Shown: positions 45,567-54,770 of the stretch, in pieces
Layout: each line of letters begins with the position of its first letter
How positions within the stretch are numbered: position 1 is the stretch's first letter
Assembly (NCBI RefSeq): GCF_003403295.1
Contig: NZ_QUWV01000070.1
Location: forward strand, 24,544-88,543
Direction: 5' to 3'
DNA: 64,000 nucleotides
Source of the DNA: Komagataeibacter melaceti
GTDB lineage: Bacteria > Pseudomonadota > Alphaproteobacteria > Acetobacterales > Acetobacteraceae
The notes under the pieces: model-generated
What the model saw: only the letters and a program-made list of their open reading frames with translations
What the model was told of the DNA's origin: nothing
Database searches by the model: none
Program-made: the position numbers and the translations under genes

Positions 45567-45628
45567 GGAATATCTGGTCTTCCGGGCTAGGGGTGTCAAA
45601 ATGGGGCCTGCGGCGGGCAGGCCCATGG

Positions 45629-46474
45629 TCATGAAACGGGCTGCGGGCCGGACAGTTCGCGTGAGCGATGCGCCGCCGCCTTCAGCGCGGTGGCGAGGGT
45701 GGCGGGCCATGCATCCGGGGCCATCAGCACTTCAAGTGCTTTCTGGGTGGTGCCGCCGGGGCTGGTCACATTGCGGCGCAGGAGGGCGGGGTCGGTTCCG
45801 CTGCGCACCATGAGCGCGCCCGCACCGGCCACGGTCTGGCGCGCGATCTGGCGGGCCAGTTCCGGGGGTAGTCCCCCGGCCACGCCCACCTGCTCCATCA
45901 GTTCGGCCAGCAGGAAGACATAGGCCGGGCCGCTGCCAGATATGGCGGTGACCATATCCATCTGATCTTCATGGTCGATCCATGCCACATCCCCCACCGC
46001 GCGCAGCAGGCGTGTGCACAGCATGCGCTGCGCCGGGGTGGCGATGGGGGGCGCATAGCATACGGTCATGCCCTGCCCGATGCTGCACGGCGTGTTGGGC
46101 ATGGCGCGGATCACGACCGGAACGGGGCTGCCCGCGGGCAACTGGTCGGCCAGCGCGTCACTTAGCCCTGCCACTGTCCGGCCCGCCAGAACGGACAGCA
46201 CGGGCGCGCGCAGCGCGAACGGCGCGATGGCCGCCATGACGGCGTCCACCTTCTGCGGTTTCGTGGCCAGCACGATCATCGCGGGGTGGAAGTCATCCGG
46301 CACGTCATCGGGGCTGCGCACGAGGTGGTGCGGGGCGGGTACCGACTCCCGGTGCCTGTCGATGATGAAGGAAGGGGCCAGCCCTTCCTTCAGCCATCCG
46401 TCCAGCATGGCCCCGCCCATGTTGCCGCACCCGACCAGCAGGACGGGCGGCAGGGTTGTGGTCTGTGTCATCAT
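45629..46474 (-). CDS. proC: Pyrroline-5-carboxylate reductase
   Basis: A 281-residue enzyme for the last step of proline synthesis (NAD(P)H-dependent reduction of pyrroline-5-carboxylate). The Rossmann loop VLLVGCGNMGGAML is at residues 11-24, with VIRAMPNTPCSIGQGMT about 117 and the C-terminal SGSGPAYVFLLAELM and TSPGGTTQKALEVL motifs. The start overlaps the ybjN stop (ATGA), giving a coupled pair. Paired with proA at 55912-57195; proB is not in the window. Confidence 0.95.
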   Translation of the reverse strand: MMTQTTTLPPVLLVGCGNMGGAMLDGWLKEGLAPSFIIDRHRESVPAPHHLVRSPDDVPDDFHPAMIVLATKPQKVDAVMAAIAPFALRAPVLSVLAGRTVAGLSDALADQLPAGSPVPVVIRAMPNTPCSIGQGMTVCYAPPIATPAQRMLCTRLLRAVGDVAWIDHEDQMDMVTAISGSGPAYVFLLAELMEQVGVAGGLPPELARQIARQTVAGAGALMVRSGTDPALLRRNVTSPGGTTQKALEVLMAPDAWPATLATALKAAAHRSRELSGPQPVS

Positions 46475-46974
46475 GCCATCCCGGCGCAGTCGAGCATGGC
46501 CGCTTCCAGCGCCTCGGCCGGTTTCTTGCCGCCCCACAGCACGAACTGGAACGCGGGGTAGAAACGCTCGCACTCGGTCAGCGCGATGTCGATCATGTCC
46601 TCCAGGCTTTCCATGGACGCCCCGCGTGAGCCGCGCAGCAGGACCGCGTGGCGGAAGACCGGCGTGCCATGTTCCATATCCATGCCGAAATGCCCGATCC
46701 AGAGCCGTTCGTTCGCCAGCGCCACCAGTTCGAACAGGTTGCGGCGCTGCTCGGCGGGGACCTTCAGGTCGAACGTGCAGGTGAAATGCATGGCGCTTAC
46801 TTCTTCCGACCAGCAGAAGAACAGGCCGTAATCGCACCATTTGCCCGGGGCTTCGGCCGCCATTTCCGAATCGCTGCGGCGTTCGAAATTCCAGTCGTAT
46901 CCGCCCACGATCTGTTCCATCAGATCGAGTGGATTCGTGTTGCGTGCGATTGCTGTGTGAGTCAGAGCAGGCAT
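46471..46974 (-). CDS. YbjN-domain protein
   Basis: A 167-residue soluble protein matching the YbjN family: NTNPLDLMEQIVGGYDWNFERRSDSEMA at the start, then WCDYGLFFCWSEEVSAMHFTCTFDLKVP and ALANERLWIGHFGMDMEHGTPVFRHAVLL. The fold resembles type III secretion chaperones. Its function is unclear; E. coli YbjN is linked with motility and stress. It is coupled to proC downstream by an ATGA overlap, a linkage I recall from other alphaproteobacteria. Confidence 0.85.
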   Translation of the reverse strand: MPALTHTAIARNTNPLDLMEQIVGGYDWNFERRSDSEMAAEAPGKWCDYGLFFCWSEEVSAMHFTCTFDLKVPAEQRRNLFELVALANERLWIGHFGMDMEHGTPVFRHAVLLRGSRGASMESLEDMIDIALTECERFYPAFQFVLWGGKKPAEALEAAMLDCAGMA

Positions 46975-47123
46975 GTGGCACTCCCCGAAGCCGTCGTGGA
47001 GGAGATCCGGGCTGACGCCGGATTCCGTGTCTCTGCAACCTGGTCCGTGCCCTGTTGCGGGGAATCAGGGCCGGACCACATCATTACACTATGGTCCGCA
47101 GGCACTGGCTGCAAGCGTTGTGC

Positions 47124-47408
47124 TTACCGCCCCGGGGTGGGGGAGGTCAGGCTGGCCTCAAGGTCGGACACGCGTTCTTCCAGCCGGGCAATCTGGCTTT
47201 CAAGGTTGGCCTGCGCCAGCCGCGCGCGGCTCGCCATCTCGCGCACCACCTCGAATTCATCACGGCGCACCAGGTTCAGGCCGCTCAGGGTCTCGTCCAC
47301 GCGGGCGCGGACAATCGCGCCGATTTCCTCACGCGCGCCGGTCAGCGCCGAGAACGCGCCGCCTGCCACACCGGCAAGGTCATCAAGAATACGGGGCCTG
47401 ACGGACAT
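47124..47408 (-). CDS. ubiK: UbiK/BMFP-type accessory factor
   Basis: A 94-residue protein of the BMFP (YqiC/UbiK) family: the conserved DDLAGVAGGAFSALTGAREE near the start and the C-terminal coiled coil LNLVRRDEFEVVREMASRARLAQANLESQIARLEERVSDLEA. It is a trimeric membrane-associated helper for late ubiquinone biosynthesis in enterobacteria. It lies about 150 bases upstream of ybjN-proC on the same strand. The possible ubiquinone link with the COQ9-like protein is inference. Confidence 0.88.
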   Translation of the reverse strand: MSVRPRILDDLAGVAGGAFSALTGAREEIGAIVRARVDETLSGLNLVRRDEFEVVREMASRARLAQANLESQIARLEERVSDLEASLTSPTPGR

Positions 47409-47555
47409 AGTGGATACTCCATGACGTTTCGCGCAGCGTCCGTTCGCACGCCGCGCGGATGAAAGGCGCTACTATAGACACATTGCCGCCTCAGGGCTAT
47501 CCGCACGATTGTGGTGCCTCCGCACGCGCCCGACCATGATAACGAAAGTGGGCTG

Positions 47556-48416
47556 ATGCTGCCTGTCCTGATCTTTCCGCAGTTTGATCCGGTGATGGTC
47601 CATTTCGGGCCGATCGCCATACGCTGGTACGCCATGGCCTACATCGTGGCGCTGATCGCGGGGTGGCGCATTGCGCGCCATCTTGTCGCCCTTGCGCCGC
47701 GCGCGGCCACCGCGCTGCAGGTGGATGATTTCCTGACATGGGCGACGCTGGGCGTGGTGCTGGGGGGGCGGCTGGGCTACATCGCGTTCTACCAGCCCGG
47801 TTATTACCTGTCGCATCCGCTGGCCATCCTTGAGGTATGGCATGGCGGCATGTCCTTTCATGGCGGGGCGGCGGGCGTGATTATCGCGCTGATTGTATTT
47901 ACGCGCCTGAACGGGCTGAGTTTCCTGGCCTTCTCCGACCGGATCACGACCGTGGTGCCCATCGGGCTGGGGCTGGGGCGTATCGCCAACTTCATCAACG
48001 GGGAGCTGTGGGGGCGTCCGGCCCCGTCTTCCCTGCCATGGGCCATGATCTTTCCCGATGCCGGGCCGGAGCCGCGCCACCCGTCGGAACTGTATGAAGC
48101 CTTTGCCGAGGGGCTGGTGCTGTTCACCGTGCTGTGGTGCGTCTCGCGCAGCCTGCGGGTGCGGCAGCATCCGGGCTTTATTGCGGGACTTTTCCTGTTC
48201 GGTTACGCGGTGGCGCGCACGGTGTGCGAATGTTTCCGCGAACCTGATGCGTTCATCGGCTTCCTGCCCTTTGGCGTGACGATGGGGCAGGTGCTGAGCG
48301 TGCCCATGGCCATCGGGGGGGCGGGACTTATGCTGAACGCATGGATACGCCCGGCCCGCACCGTGGTCATGGCGGAGCCCGAAGCGGCGGACGGGGAAGA
48401 CGGAGCCGCGCGGTGA
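47556..48416 (+). CDS. lgt: Phosphatidylglycerol--prolipoprotein diacylglyceryl transferase
   Basis: A 286-residue inner-membrane enzyme that adds the diacylglyceryl group to prolipoprotein cysteines. It has about seven hydrophobic segments. Family motifs: IRWYAMAYIVALIAGW near the start, GGMSFHGGAAGVIIAL near 110 and the Lgt signature GRIANFINGELWGRP near 143-157. The start at 47556 (MLPVLIFPQFDP) gives the usual N-terminus. The stop overlaps the next gene (GTGA). Confidence 0.95.
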   Translation: MLPVLIFPQFDPVMVHFGPIAIRWYAMAYIVALIAGWRIARHLVALAPRAATALQVDDFLTWATLGVVLGGRLGYIAFYQPGYYLSHPLAILEVWHGGMSFHGGAAGVIIALIVFTRLNGLSFLAFSDRITTVVPIGLGLGRIANFINGELWGRPAPSSLPWAMIFPDAGPEPRHPSELYEAFAEGLVLFTVLWCVSRSLRVRQHPGFIAGLFLFGYAVARTVCECFREPDAFIGFLPFGVTMGQVLSVPMAIGGAGLMLNAWIRPARTVVMAEPEAADGEDGAAR

Positions 48417-49465
48417 ACGCGCCGGGCGAGCGTCTGGACCATTTCATGGCGCGCGCCAACGCCGCCTATTACGCCGGGCAGGACCCCTTTGCCGATTTCA
48501 TAACCGCCCCTGAAATATCGCAGGTGTTTGGTGAGCTTCTGGGCGGCTGGACGGCTGTTGTCTGGCAGCTTCTGGGCCGTCCCGACCCGTTCATGCTGGT
48601 GGAGGCCGGGCCCGGGCGCGGCACGCTCATGGCGGATGCGCAGCGCCTGCTGCGGCGTGTTGCCCCGGACTGCCATGCGGCGGCGCGGGTGCACCTGATC
48701 GAGACTTCGCCCTGCCTGCGCGCCCGGCAGGCACAGGCATTGCAGGATGCCACGGCCCGGCCCGTGGGCTGGCATGAAACGCTGGCCGACGTGCCTGATG
48801 GTCCGACGATTCTGCTGGCGAACGAGTTTTTCGATGCCCTGCCCATCCGGCAGTTCGTCAGGAACGCGGCGGGATGGGACGAGCACTTCGTGCAGGCCGG
48901 GGCATTGGTCCGTCACCCTGCCACCCTGCCGCCCGGCCACCCCGCCGCCACGCGCATGGTGCCCGAAGGGGGCGTGCTGGAAACCTGTGAGCCTGCGCTG
49001 GACTTTACCCGCGCGGTGGCCGAACGGCTGCGCCGCTGGTCCGGCGCGGCGCTGTTCATTGATTATGGCTATGACGCCCCCGCCCATGGCGACAGCCTGC
49101 AGGCCCTGCGCCATGGCCGCCCGGCCGACCCGCTGCGCGACCCCGGCACGGCGGACCTGACCGCGCATGTGGATTTTCATGCCCTTGCACAGGTGGCGCG
49201 TGGCGTGGATGTATGGGGCAGCATGCCGCAGGGCGCGTTTCTCGCGGCCCTTGGCCTGCATGCGCGTAGCGAACAACTGGCCCGCGCCGCGCCGCAGCAG
49301 GCGGCGGATATCAGGGCTGCCACCGCCCGGCTGGCCGCGCCGGAACATATGGGCCGGCTTTTCCGCGTGCTGGGCCTATCGGCCGGGCTGGGCGGGAGCC
49401 TGCCGGGATTTGCCGGCCCGCGTGTGGACGCACCAGCAAGTACAAGTAAAGGAGCCGCCCCATGA
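48413..49465 (+). CDS. MidA/NDUFAF7-type class I SAM methyltransferase
   Basis: A 350-residue protein of the DUF185/MidA family. SAM site: MLVEAGPGRGTLMADAQRLL near 60; also ILLANEFFDALPIRQFV near 140 and ALFIDYGYDAP near 215. In eukaryotes NDUFAF7/MidA methylates an arginine of complex I for its assembly. The GTG start overlaps the lgt stop; ITAPEISQVFGELLG is the usual early block. It overlaps pgeF by 4 bases, so lgt-midA-pgeF form a coupled operon. Confidence 0.9.
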   Translation: MNAPGERLDHFMARANAAYYAGQDPFADFITAPEISQVFGELLGGWTAVVWQLLGRPDPFMLVEAGPGRGTLMADAQRLLRRVAPDCHAAARVHLIETSPCLRARQAQALQDATARPVGWHETLADVPDGPTILLANEFFDALPIRQFVRNAAGWDEHFVQAGALVRHPATLPPGHPAATRMVPEGGVLETCEPALDFTRAVAERLRRWSGAALFIDYGYDAPAHGDSLQALRHGRPADPLRDPGTADLTAHVDFHALAQVARGVDVWGSMPQGAFLAALGLHARSEQLARAAPQQAADIRAATARLAAPEHMGRLFRVLGLSAGLGGSLPGFAGPRVDAPASTSKGAAP

Positions 49466-50253
49466 CGGAGGGCATGATTACCGACCGGCAGGTGGTCCGG
49501 GCCCCGGAACTCGCGGGTATCAGGCACGGGTTCTTTACCCGGCAGGGCGGTGTGTCCGTGGGGCCGTACGCCACGCTGAACTGCTCGGTCCGCTCGGCGG
49601 ATGATCCTGCGGCGCTGCGTGAAAACCGTCGCCGCGTGGCGGCGTATGTCGGTGTGGCGCCGGACCACCTGCTCGGGCTGACACAGGTGCATGGCGCCCG
49701 GACCCTGACGGTCGATGCGCCGTGGCAGACAGGACGGGGACCGGAAGGGGACGCCATGGTCACCAGCACGCCCGGCCTTGCGCTGGGCGTGATTACGGCG
49801 GACTGCGCGCCGGTGCTGTTCAGCAACGCCACGGGTACGGTGGTAGGTGCGGCCCATGCGGGCTGGCGTGGCGCGTGTGGCGGTATTCTGGACTCTACCG
49901 TTGCCGCCATGGCGGCGCTGGGGTGCCCGGCGGGCGAGATCCGTGCCGTTGTCGGCCCCTGCATCGCCCCGCGCAGCTACGAGGTCGGTCCCGACATGCG
50001 TGATGTGGTACTGGCCAGCGATCCGGGGGCGGAGGACTTTTTCACGCTCGCGTCCCGCGTGGGGCATTTCATGTTTGACCTGCCCGGCTACTGCGTCATG
50101 CGGCTTGCGCGGTGTGGTGTCGCGCAGGCGACGGCGCTGGGACTCGATACCCTGTCCGACGAGGTACGCTTTTTCAGCCATCGCCGCCGCACACTGGCCG
50201 GGGGCGGGGCCATCGGGCACCAGATTTCCGTTATTGCCTGCCGGGCGATATAG
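49462..50253 (+). CDS. pgeF: Peptidoglycan editing factor PgeF (YfiH, DUF152)
   Basis: A 263-residue protein of the multicopper-polyphenol-oxidase-like family. The conserved zinc-site residues are visible: His in TQVHGARTL, Cys in TADCAPVLF and His in AAHAGWRG. In E. coli PgeF removes wrongly placed serine from peptidoglycan precursors; some relatives act on nucleosides (adenosine deaminase/phosphorylase activity). The start is in a 4-base overlap with midA. Confidence 0.92.
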   Translation: MTEGMITDRQVVRAPELAGIRHGFFTRQGGVSVGPYATLNCSVRSADDPAALRENRRRVAAYVGVAPDHLLGLTQVHGARTLTVDAPWQTGRGPEGDAMVTSTPGLALGVITADCAPVLFSNATGTVVGAAHAGWRGACGGILDSTVAAMAALGCPAGEIRAVVGPCIAPRSYEVGPDMRDVVLASDPGAEDFFTLASRVGHFMFDLPGYCVMRLARCGVAQATALGLDTLSDEVRFFSHRRRTLAGGGAIGHQISVIACRAI

Positions 50254-50260
50254 GGTAGGC

Positions 50261-51676
50261 ATGATGTCAGAAGCTTCCGTCCGGCGCCTGATCACACTTT
50301 CAGCCGTCGTGGCGCTTTCCGCACTTGGTGGATGTGTCAGCGTGCCGCATCCTTTCCGCCATGACGCAACTGGTGGTGCCGCGCAGGCCCCCACGGCCCG
50401 GCTGGCCATTCCGCTGTCCACCGCATCGGGCACCGATATGGCCGGGGCCGGGCAGTGGCAGCACGCCATGGTTGACGCCATGCTGGCCCAGTCCGTGCCC
50501 GCCACGGGACAGGCGGCGCATCCGGGTGACTGGTGGCTGAAAATGACAACCGAGTTCCATGATGGCGCGGTCACCCCGGTTTATGCCGTCATCACGCCAA
50601 AGGGCGAGGAACGCGGCCATCTGGACGGCGCGCCCGTGCCCGCCGCCCGGTGGCAGGCGACTGACGGGCAGGCGGCGGTACATTCCGCGCAGGAAGCCGC
50701 CCCCGGCGTTGCGGACCTGCTGACCGGCATCCGCGCCGCGCAGATGCAGAAAGACCCCAACAGCCTCAAGAACCGTCCGGCGCATGTCTATTTCGCGGGC
50801 GTGCATGACGCGCCGGGTGATGGCGACCGCGCGCTGGCGCGTGCGTTCATTGCGGCCTTTCCCGATGCGCATGATGATATCCGCCACGGTGCGTCCGGCG
50901 CGGATTACACGGTGCGCTGCACGGTGGTGCTGAACAACGCGGTCATGACAACCTCCACCACCCCGCAGGAACATATTACCCTGACATGGCAGGTGCTGGA
51001 CGCGCAGGGCCATGAAGCCGGGTCCGCCACCCAGATCCATGACATTGCCGCCCATTCGCTCGACCACCAGTGGGGGGATGTCGCGGTTGCGGCGGCGGAT
51101 GAAGCGGCGGGGGCCGTCCGCCAGATCATCACGCGCTATTCCGGCCGGGCCAACGCGCCCCTGCCAGCCGATGGCACGCTGCCAGCCCAGCAGGCAGCGG
51201 CGTTGCAGCCGCCTGTGGCTGCGGGGAAACATCCTGCTGCACCGGCTGCGACTCCTCCGGTAATGGCTGCCAGGCCGGTCGCTGCGCCCGTCAGGGCGGT
51301 TCCGCCGCAGCCTGCTCCCATGCCCGCAGCGGTCGCGACACCGGCGGTTGCACCATCCACTGCACCAGCGCCTGCCGTGCCATCCGGTGTTGAACAGCAT
51401 CCGGTCGTGGCGGCGGTTCCCCCGGTTGCGCCAGCGCCCCGGCCCCCGGTGGCGGCTCCTGTTGCAGCACCTGCGGTGGTTGCGCCGTCCGGCACGGAGT
51501 CGGCGGGCGTGCATGCGCCCGTCCAGGCCCCTTCCGTTCCCGCCGTGTCCGCACCTGCCGTGCAGCCGCCGCGCCGCACGACTTTCCCCGGTGTGACGCT
51601 TCCGCCCTCACGCGCGGGTGTGACGGATCGGCAACGAGGGGCAGACGTGCAGGTTTCTCCATCCTTAGGCAGGTGA
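50261..51676 (+). CDS. Lipoprotein of unknown function with proline/alanine-rich tail
   Basis: A 471-residue protein from ATG 50261 (a second ATG follows at once). The N-terminus has a lipoprotein signal: VVALSALGGC, with the lipobox Cys at 25. The middle (about 50-300) is a folded domain with periodic secondary structure (GDWWLKMTTEFHDGAVTPVY; AHVYFAGVHDAPGDGDRALARAFIAAFPD; YTVRCTVVLNNAVMTTS), but no family is recognised. From about 305 on it is Pro/Ala/Val-rich and low in complexity, likely an extended linker or wall-spanning arm. It starts 7 bases after pgeF, so it shares its operon. Confidence 0.75.
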   Translation: MMSEASVRRLITLSAVVALSALGGCVSVPHPFRHDATGGAAQAPTARLAIPLSTASGTDMAGAGQWQHAMVDAMLAQSVPATGQAAHPGDWWLKMTTEFHDGAVTPVYAVITPKGEERGHLDGAPVPAARWQATDGQAAVHSAQEAAPGVADLLTGIRAAQMQKDPNSLKNRPAHVYFAGVHDAPGDGDRALARAFIAAFPDAHDDIRHGASGADYTVRCTVVLNNAVMTTSTTPQEHITLTWQVLDAQGHEAGSATQIHDIAAHSLDHQWGDVAVAAADEAAGAVRQIITRYSGRANAPLPADGTLPAQQAAALQPPVAAGKHPAAPAATPPVMAARPVAAPVRAVPPQPAPMPAAVATPAVAPSTAPAPAVPSGVEQHPVVAAVPPVAPAPRPPVAAPVAAPAVVAPSGTESAGVHAPVQAPSVPAVSAPAVQPPRRTTFPGVTLPPSRAGVTDRQRGADVQVSPSLGR

Positions 51677-51776
51677 CAGGGTATGTGGCGGTTGTTAGAA
51701 CCCGGCTCATGAACGACGGGAGCGGACGAAAAACGGCCGCCCCACTGCCTGCACCGCCGCCCAGGAGCGTCACACG

Positions 51777-52766
51777 ATGAAGATTGTTGCCTGTAACAGC
51801 AACCTGCCACTTGCAGAGAAAGTCGCGGCAGAGCTGGGGATGCCGCTCTGCAATGCCACCGTCCGGCGGTTCGCGGATATGGAGATCTTTGTCGAAATCC
51901 ATGAGAACGTGCGTGGCGAGGATGTTTTCGTCATCCAGAGCACCTGCTCGCCCACCAATGACAACCTCATGGAACTGCTGATCATGCTCGACGCGCTGCG
52001 TCGCGGGTCGGCGCGACGCATCACGGCGGTCATGCCCTATTTCGGTTATGCGCGGCAGGACCGCAAATCCGGCCCGCGCACGCCCATCAGCGCCAAGCTG
52101 GTCGCCAATATCCTGGTCGAGGCCGGGGCCAACCGTGTCCTGACCATGGACCTGCACGCCATGCAGATTCAGGGCTTTTTCGACATTCCCGTTGACAACC
52201 TGTACGCCGCCCCCCTGTTCACCCGCGATATCCGGGGCCGCATGAAGCTCGAGGGCGAACCCCGCCTGTCCTATGAGGCCCCGCCCATGGACATTCCCGG
52301 TGGCGCGCATAACCTCATGATCGTCTCGCCCGATGTGGGTGGCGTGGTCCGCGCGCGCCAGATGGCGCAGCGGCTGAACGTGGACCTGGCCATCATCGAC
52401 AAGCGCCGCGAACGCGCGGGCGTGTCGGAGGTCATGAACGTGATCGGTGACGTGCGGGGCCGCTACTGCATCCTGGTCGATGACATTGTTGATAGTGGCG
52501 GTTCGCTGTGCAACGCGGCGGAAGCGCTGATGAAGCATGGCGCGGCTGCGGTCGAGGCCTATGTGACCCATGGCGTGCTGACCGGCAGCGCGGTCAGCCG
52601 CGTGGGCCAGTCGCCGCTGGGCATGCTGACGCTGACGGACAGCATCGTCGCGACCGACGCCGTGCGCGCGGCCACCAATATCCGCCAGATCAGCACGGCG
52701 GCGCTCATCTCGCAGGCCATGCAGGCCATATCGGATGAAAGTTCGGTCTCCTCGCTGTTTGACTGA
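51777..52766 (+). CDS. prs: Ribose-phosphate pyrophosphokinase
   Basis: A 329-residue PRPP synthetase. It transfers pyrophosphate from ATP to ribose 5-phosphate, feeding purine, pyrimidine, NAD, histidine and tryptophan synthesis. Motifs: [21 protein letters not shown] at the start, [16 protein letters not shown] near 97 (ATP/Rib-5-P loop) and the PRPP motif [16 protein letters not shown] near 232. The length is slightly above the usual 315. Confidence 0.96.
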   Translation: MKIVACNSNLPLAEKVAAELGMPLCNATVRRFADMEIFVEIHENVRGEDVFVIQSTCSPTNDNLMELLIMLDALRRGSARRITAVMPYFGYARQDRKSGPRTPISAKLVANILVEAGANRVLTMDLHAMQIQGFFDIPVDNLYAAPLFTRDIRGRMKLEGEPRLSYEAPPMDIPGGAHNLMIVSPDVGGVVRARQMAQRLNVDLAIIDKRRERAGVSEVMNVIGDVRGRYCILVDDIVDSGGSLCNAAEALMKHGAAAVEAYVTHGVLTGSAVSRVGQSPLGMLTLTDSIVATDAVRAATNIRQISTAALISQAMQAISDESSVSSLFD

Positions 52767-52834
52767 GCGCGGGGATTGACCGTCTGACCGGCACGGCGCT
52801 ACCCCCGCAGGGGTGTAGCAAGAAGGAACGACCC

Positions 52835-53425
52835 ATGACCGAGCTGATCGCCCGCCCTTACTGGTATCTGCGCCATGGGGAGACGGACTGGAATGCGCAG
52901 GGGCGTTCACAGGGGCGTACGGATATCCCCCTCAACCCGACCGGAATCGCGCAGGCCGAGGCTGCGGGCCTGCTGCTGGCCCGCCACTGGACCGACCATT
53001 CCCCCATCGTGCGGATCGTGTCCTCGCCGCTGATCCGCGCGCGGCGCACGGCCGAGATCGTGGCCGACCAGCTTGCCGCCCACGGCGCGCCCCGCTTCGA
53101 CATCACCTTTGACGACGGCCTGATGGAAGTCTGCTTCGGTGATGAGGAAGGCAAGGCGATGGGCACATGGTACGATAGCTGGATCGCGGGTGATTATACC
53201 CCCGCCAATGGCGAGAGTTTCGCCGCACTGCGTGAACGCGCCGTCGCCGCCGTGAACCGTGCGCTCACACCCGAAGGCGTGCCGCTGATCGTATGCCATG
53301 GCGCGATGTTCCGCGCCCTGCGTTCGGCCATGCATCTCAAGCCCAATGTCCGGCTGGCCAACGCCACCCCCATATGGGCCGAGCCGGGTGCCACGCCCCA
53401 GTGGAGCCTGACCGCGCTGACCTGA
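52835..53425 (+). CDS. Histidine phosphatase family protein
   Basis: A 196-residue phosphoglycerate-mutase-like phosphatase. The catalytic RHG motif is RHGETDWNAQGRSQGRTDIPLN at about 10-31. The second catalytic His is in IVCHGAMFRAL near 152, with SSPLIRARRTAE near 65. The substrate is unknown: cobalamin-type, sugar-phosphate or nucleotide phosphatases share this fold. It lies between prs and rplY and has its own ribosome-binding site. Confidence 0.88.
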   Translation: MTELIARPYWYLRHGETDWNAQGRSQGRTDIPLNPTGIAQAEAAGLLLARHWTDHSPIVRIVSSPLIRARRTAEIVADQLAAHGAPRFDITFDDGLMEVCFGDEEGKAMGTWYDSWIAGDYTPANGESFAALRERAVAAVNRALTPEGVPLIVCHGAMFRALRSAMHLKPNVRLANATPIWAEPGATPQWSLTALT

Positions 53426-53539
53426 AAAAACCGGCCGCCGGGCCGTGGGTGATTGCATCGGGCGCGGTTTTCCGTTAAAGGCCGCGCACGCGCTGGCACC
53501 CCTGGAGGCCCGCGCGCTTGTGTTTCAGGAGCAGAACAA

Positions 53540-54157
53540 GTGACCAAATTCACGAAAATCGAAGTCTCTTCGCGCGCGAAGGCTGGTAAGGGGGCAGCGC
53601 GTGCAACGAGGCGTGCCGGCCATGTGCCCGGCGTTATCTATGGTGCCAAGCAGGAACCCGTCCTGATCGCGCTTGACCCCCGCATCGTGCATCGTGAGCT
53701 GCACAAGGCCGGCTGGCGTTCGCGCATCTATGACATCTCGGTCGATGGCGGTGCGTCCGTGCACGCCCTGCTGCGCGAGATCCAGCTTCACCCCGTGACC
53801 GATGCGCCGATCCATGTGGACTACCAGCGCCTCGCCGCCGGTCACAAGGTGCACGTGGAAGTGGAAATCCGCTTCGAAGGTGAAGAAGTCGCCCCCGGCG
53901 TCAAGCGTGGTGGCGTGATGAACATCGTCCGTCATACGGTTGAAGTTGTGGTTGATCCGGCCAACATCCCGGAATACTTCACCGCCGACCTGTCGGGCCT
54001 CGACTTCCACGACAACGTGCGCTGGGAAGACCTGAAGGGCACCGAGAACGTGACCCCGGTCCTGCATGGCACGAACTTCGTGATCGCCAACGTCGCCCCG
54101 CCGAGCGTTGACGAGGAAGCCACCGAAGAAGCCGCCACCACGGAAGCCGAGGGCTGA
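53540..54157 (+). CDS. rplY: 50S ribosomal protein L25/general stress protein Ctc
   Basis: A 205-residue long-form L25 (Ctc/TL5 type) that binds 5S rRNA. The L25 domain is at about 1-95 ([37 protein letters not shown]) and the C-terminal beta domain at 96-190 ([29 protein letters not shown]). The GTG start at 53540 has AGGAGCAG upstream. The acidic tail ([14 protein letters not shown]) is typical. It is followed by pth, a common order. Confidence 0.93.
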   Translation: MTKFTKIEVSSRAKAGKGAARATRRAGHVPGVIYGAKQEPVLIALDPRIVHRELHKAGWRSRIYDISVDGGASVHALLREIQLHPVTDAPIHVDYQRLAAGHKVHVEVEIRFEGEEVAPGVKRGGVMNIVRHTVEVVVDPANIPEYFTADLSGLDFHDNVRWEDLKGTENVTPVLHGTNFVIANVAPPSVDEEATEEAATTEAEG

Positions 54158-54191
54158 TCCCCCGGCCACGGACACGACAGGAGAAAACACG

Positions 54192-54764
54192 ATGCTGCTC
54201 TGGACCGGTCTTGGTAATCCCGAGCCGGGGATGAGCCGGAATCGTCACAATGTCGGGTTCATGGCCGTGGACCGGATTGCCGACCGCCACGGGTTCTCCC
54301 CGTGGCGGAAGCGCTTTCGCGGTGAAGTCGCGGAAGGGATGGTCGGACGGCACAAGGTGCTGCTGCTCAAGCCCATGACGTACATGAACCTCTCGGGTGA
54401 GAGCGTTCAGCAGGCGGCGGCCTTCTACAAGCTGCCAGCCGACTCCATTACGGCGTTCCATGACGAACTGGACCTCGCGCCCGGTCGCATCCGCGTAAAG
54501 CGGGGTGGGGGTGCCGCGGGGCATAACGGCCTGCGGTCGATGGACCGCATGCTGGGCACCAAAGAATACTGGCGCGTGCGGCTGGGCATCGGGCATCCCG
54601 GCAGCCGTGAGCGTGTGACGGGCCATGTGCTGGGTGACTTCTCCCGCACGGACCGTGAGTGGCTGGACCCGATGCTCGACACGCTGGCCGATACGGCCAC
54701 GCTGCTGGCGGACGGGCAGCCGGAACTGTTCATGACAAAAATGGCCGCGCAGGCCGGGGAGTAA
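54192..54764 (+). CDS. pth: Peptidyl-tRNA hydrolase
   Basis: A 190-residue Pth that frees peptidyl-tRNA dropped off ribosomes. Catalytic residues are in place: Asn and His in GLGNPEPGMSRNRHNVGFMAVD (His about 19), MTYMNLSG near 65 and Asp in FHDELDLAPGRIRVKRGGGAAGHNGLRS near 93. ACAGGAGAAAA precedes the start, chosen at 54192 because it gives the family N-terminus MLLWTGLGNP. It sits in the rplY-pth-ychF run. Confidence 0.96.
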   Translation: MLLWTGLGNPEPGMSRNRHNVGFMAVDRIADRHGFSPWRKRFRGEVAEGMVGRHKVLLLKPMTYMNLSGESVQQAAAFYKLPADSITAFHDELDLAPGRIRVKRGGGAAGHNGLRSMDRMLGTKEYWRVRLGIGHPGSRERVTGHVLGDFSRTDREWLDPMLDTLADTATLLADGQPELFMTKMAAQAGE

Positions 54765-54770
54765 GGGCGT

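Noticed and set aside
45629..47038. A 469-codon frame that extends proC upstream
   Set aside because: Only the part from 46474 is ProC. The rest is antisense-like shadow across ybjN in another frame, and the coupled ATGA start at 46474 fits the family N-terminus.
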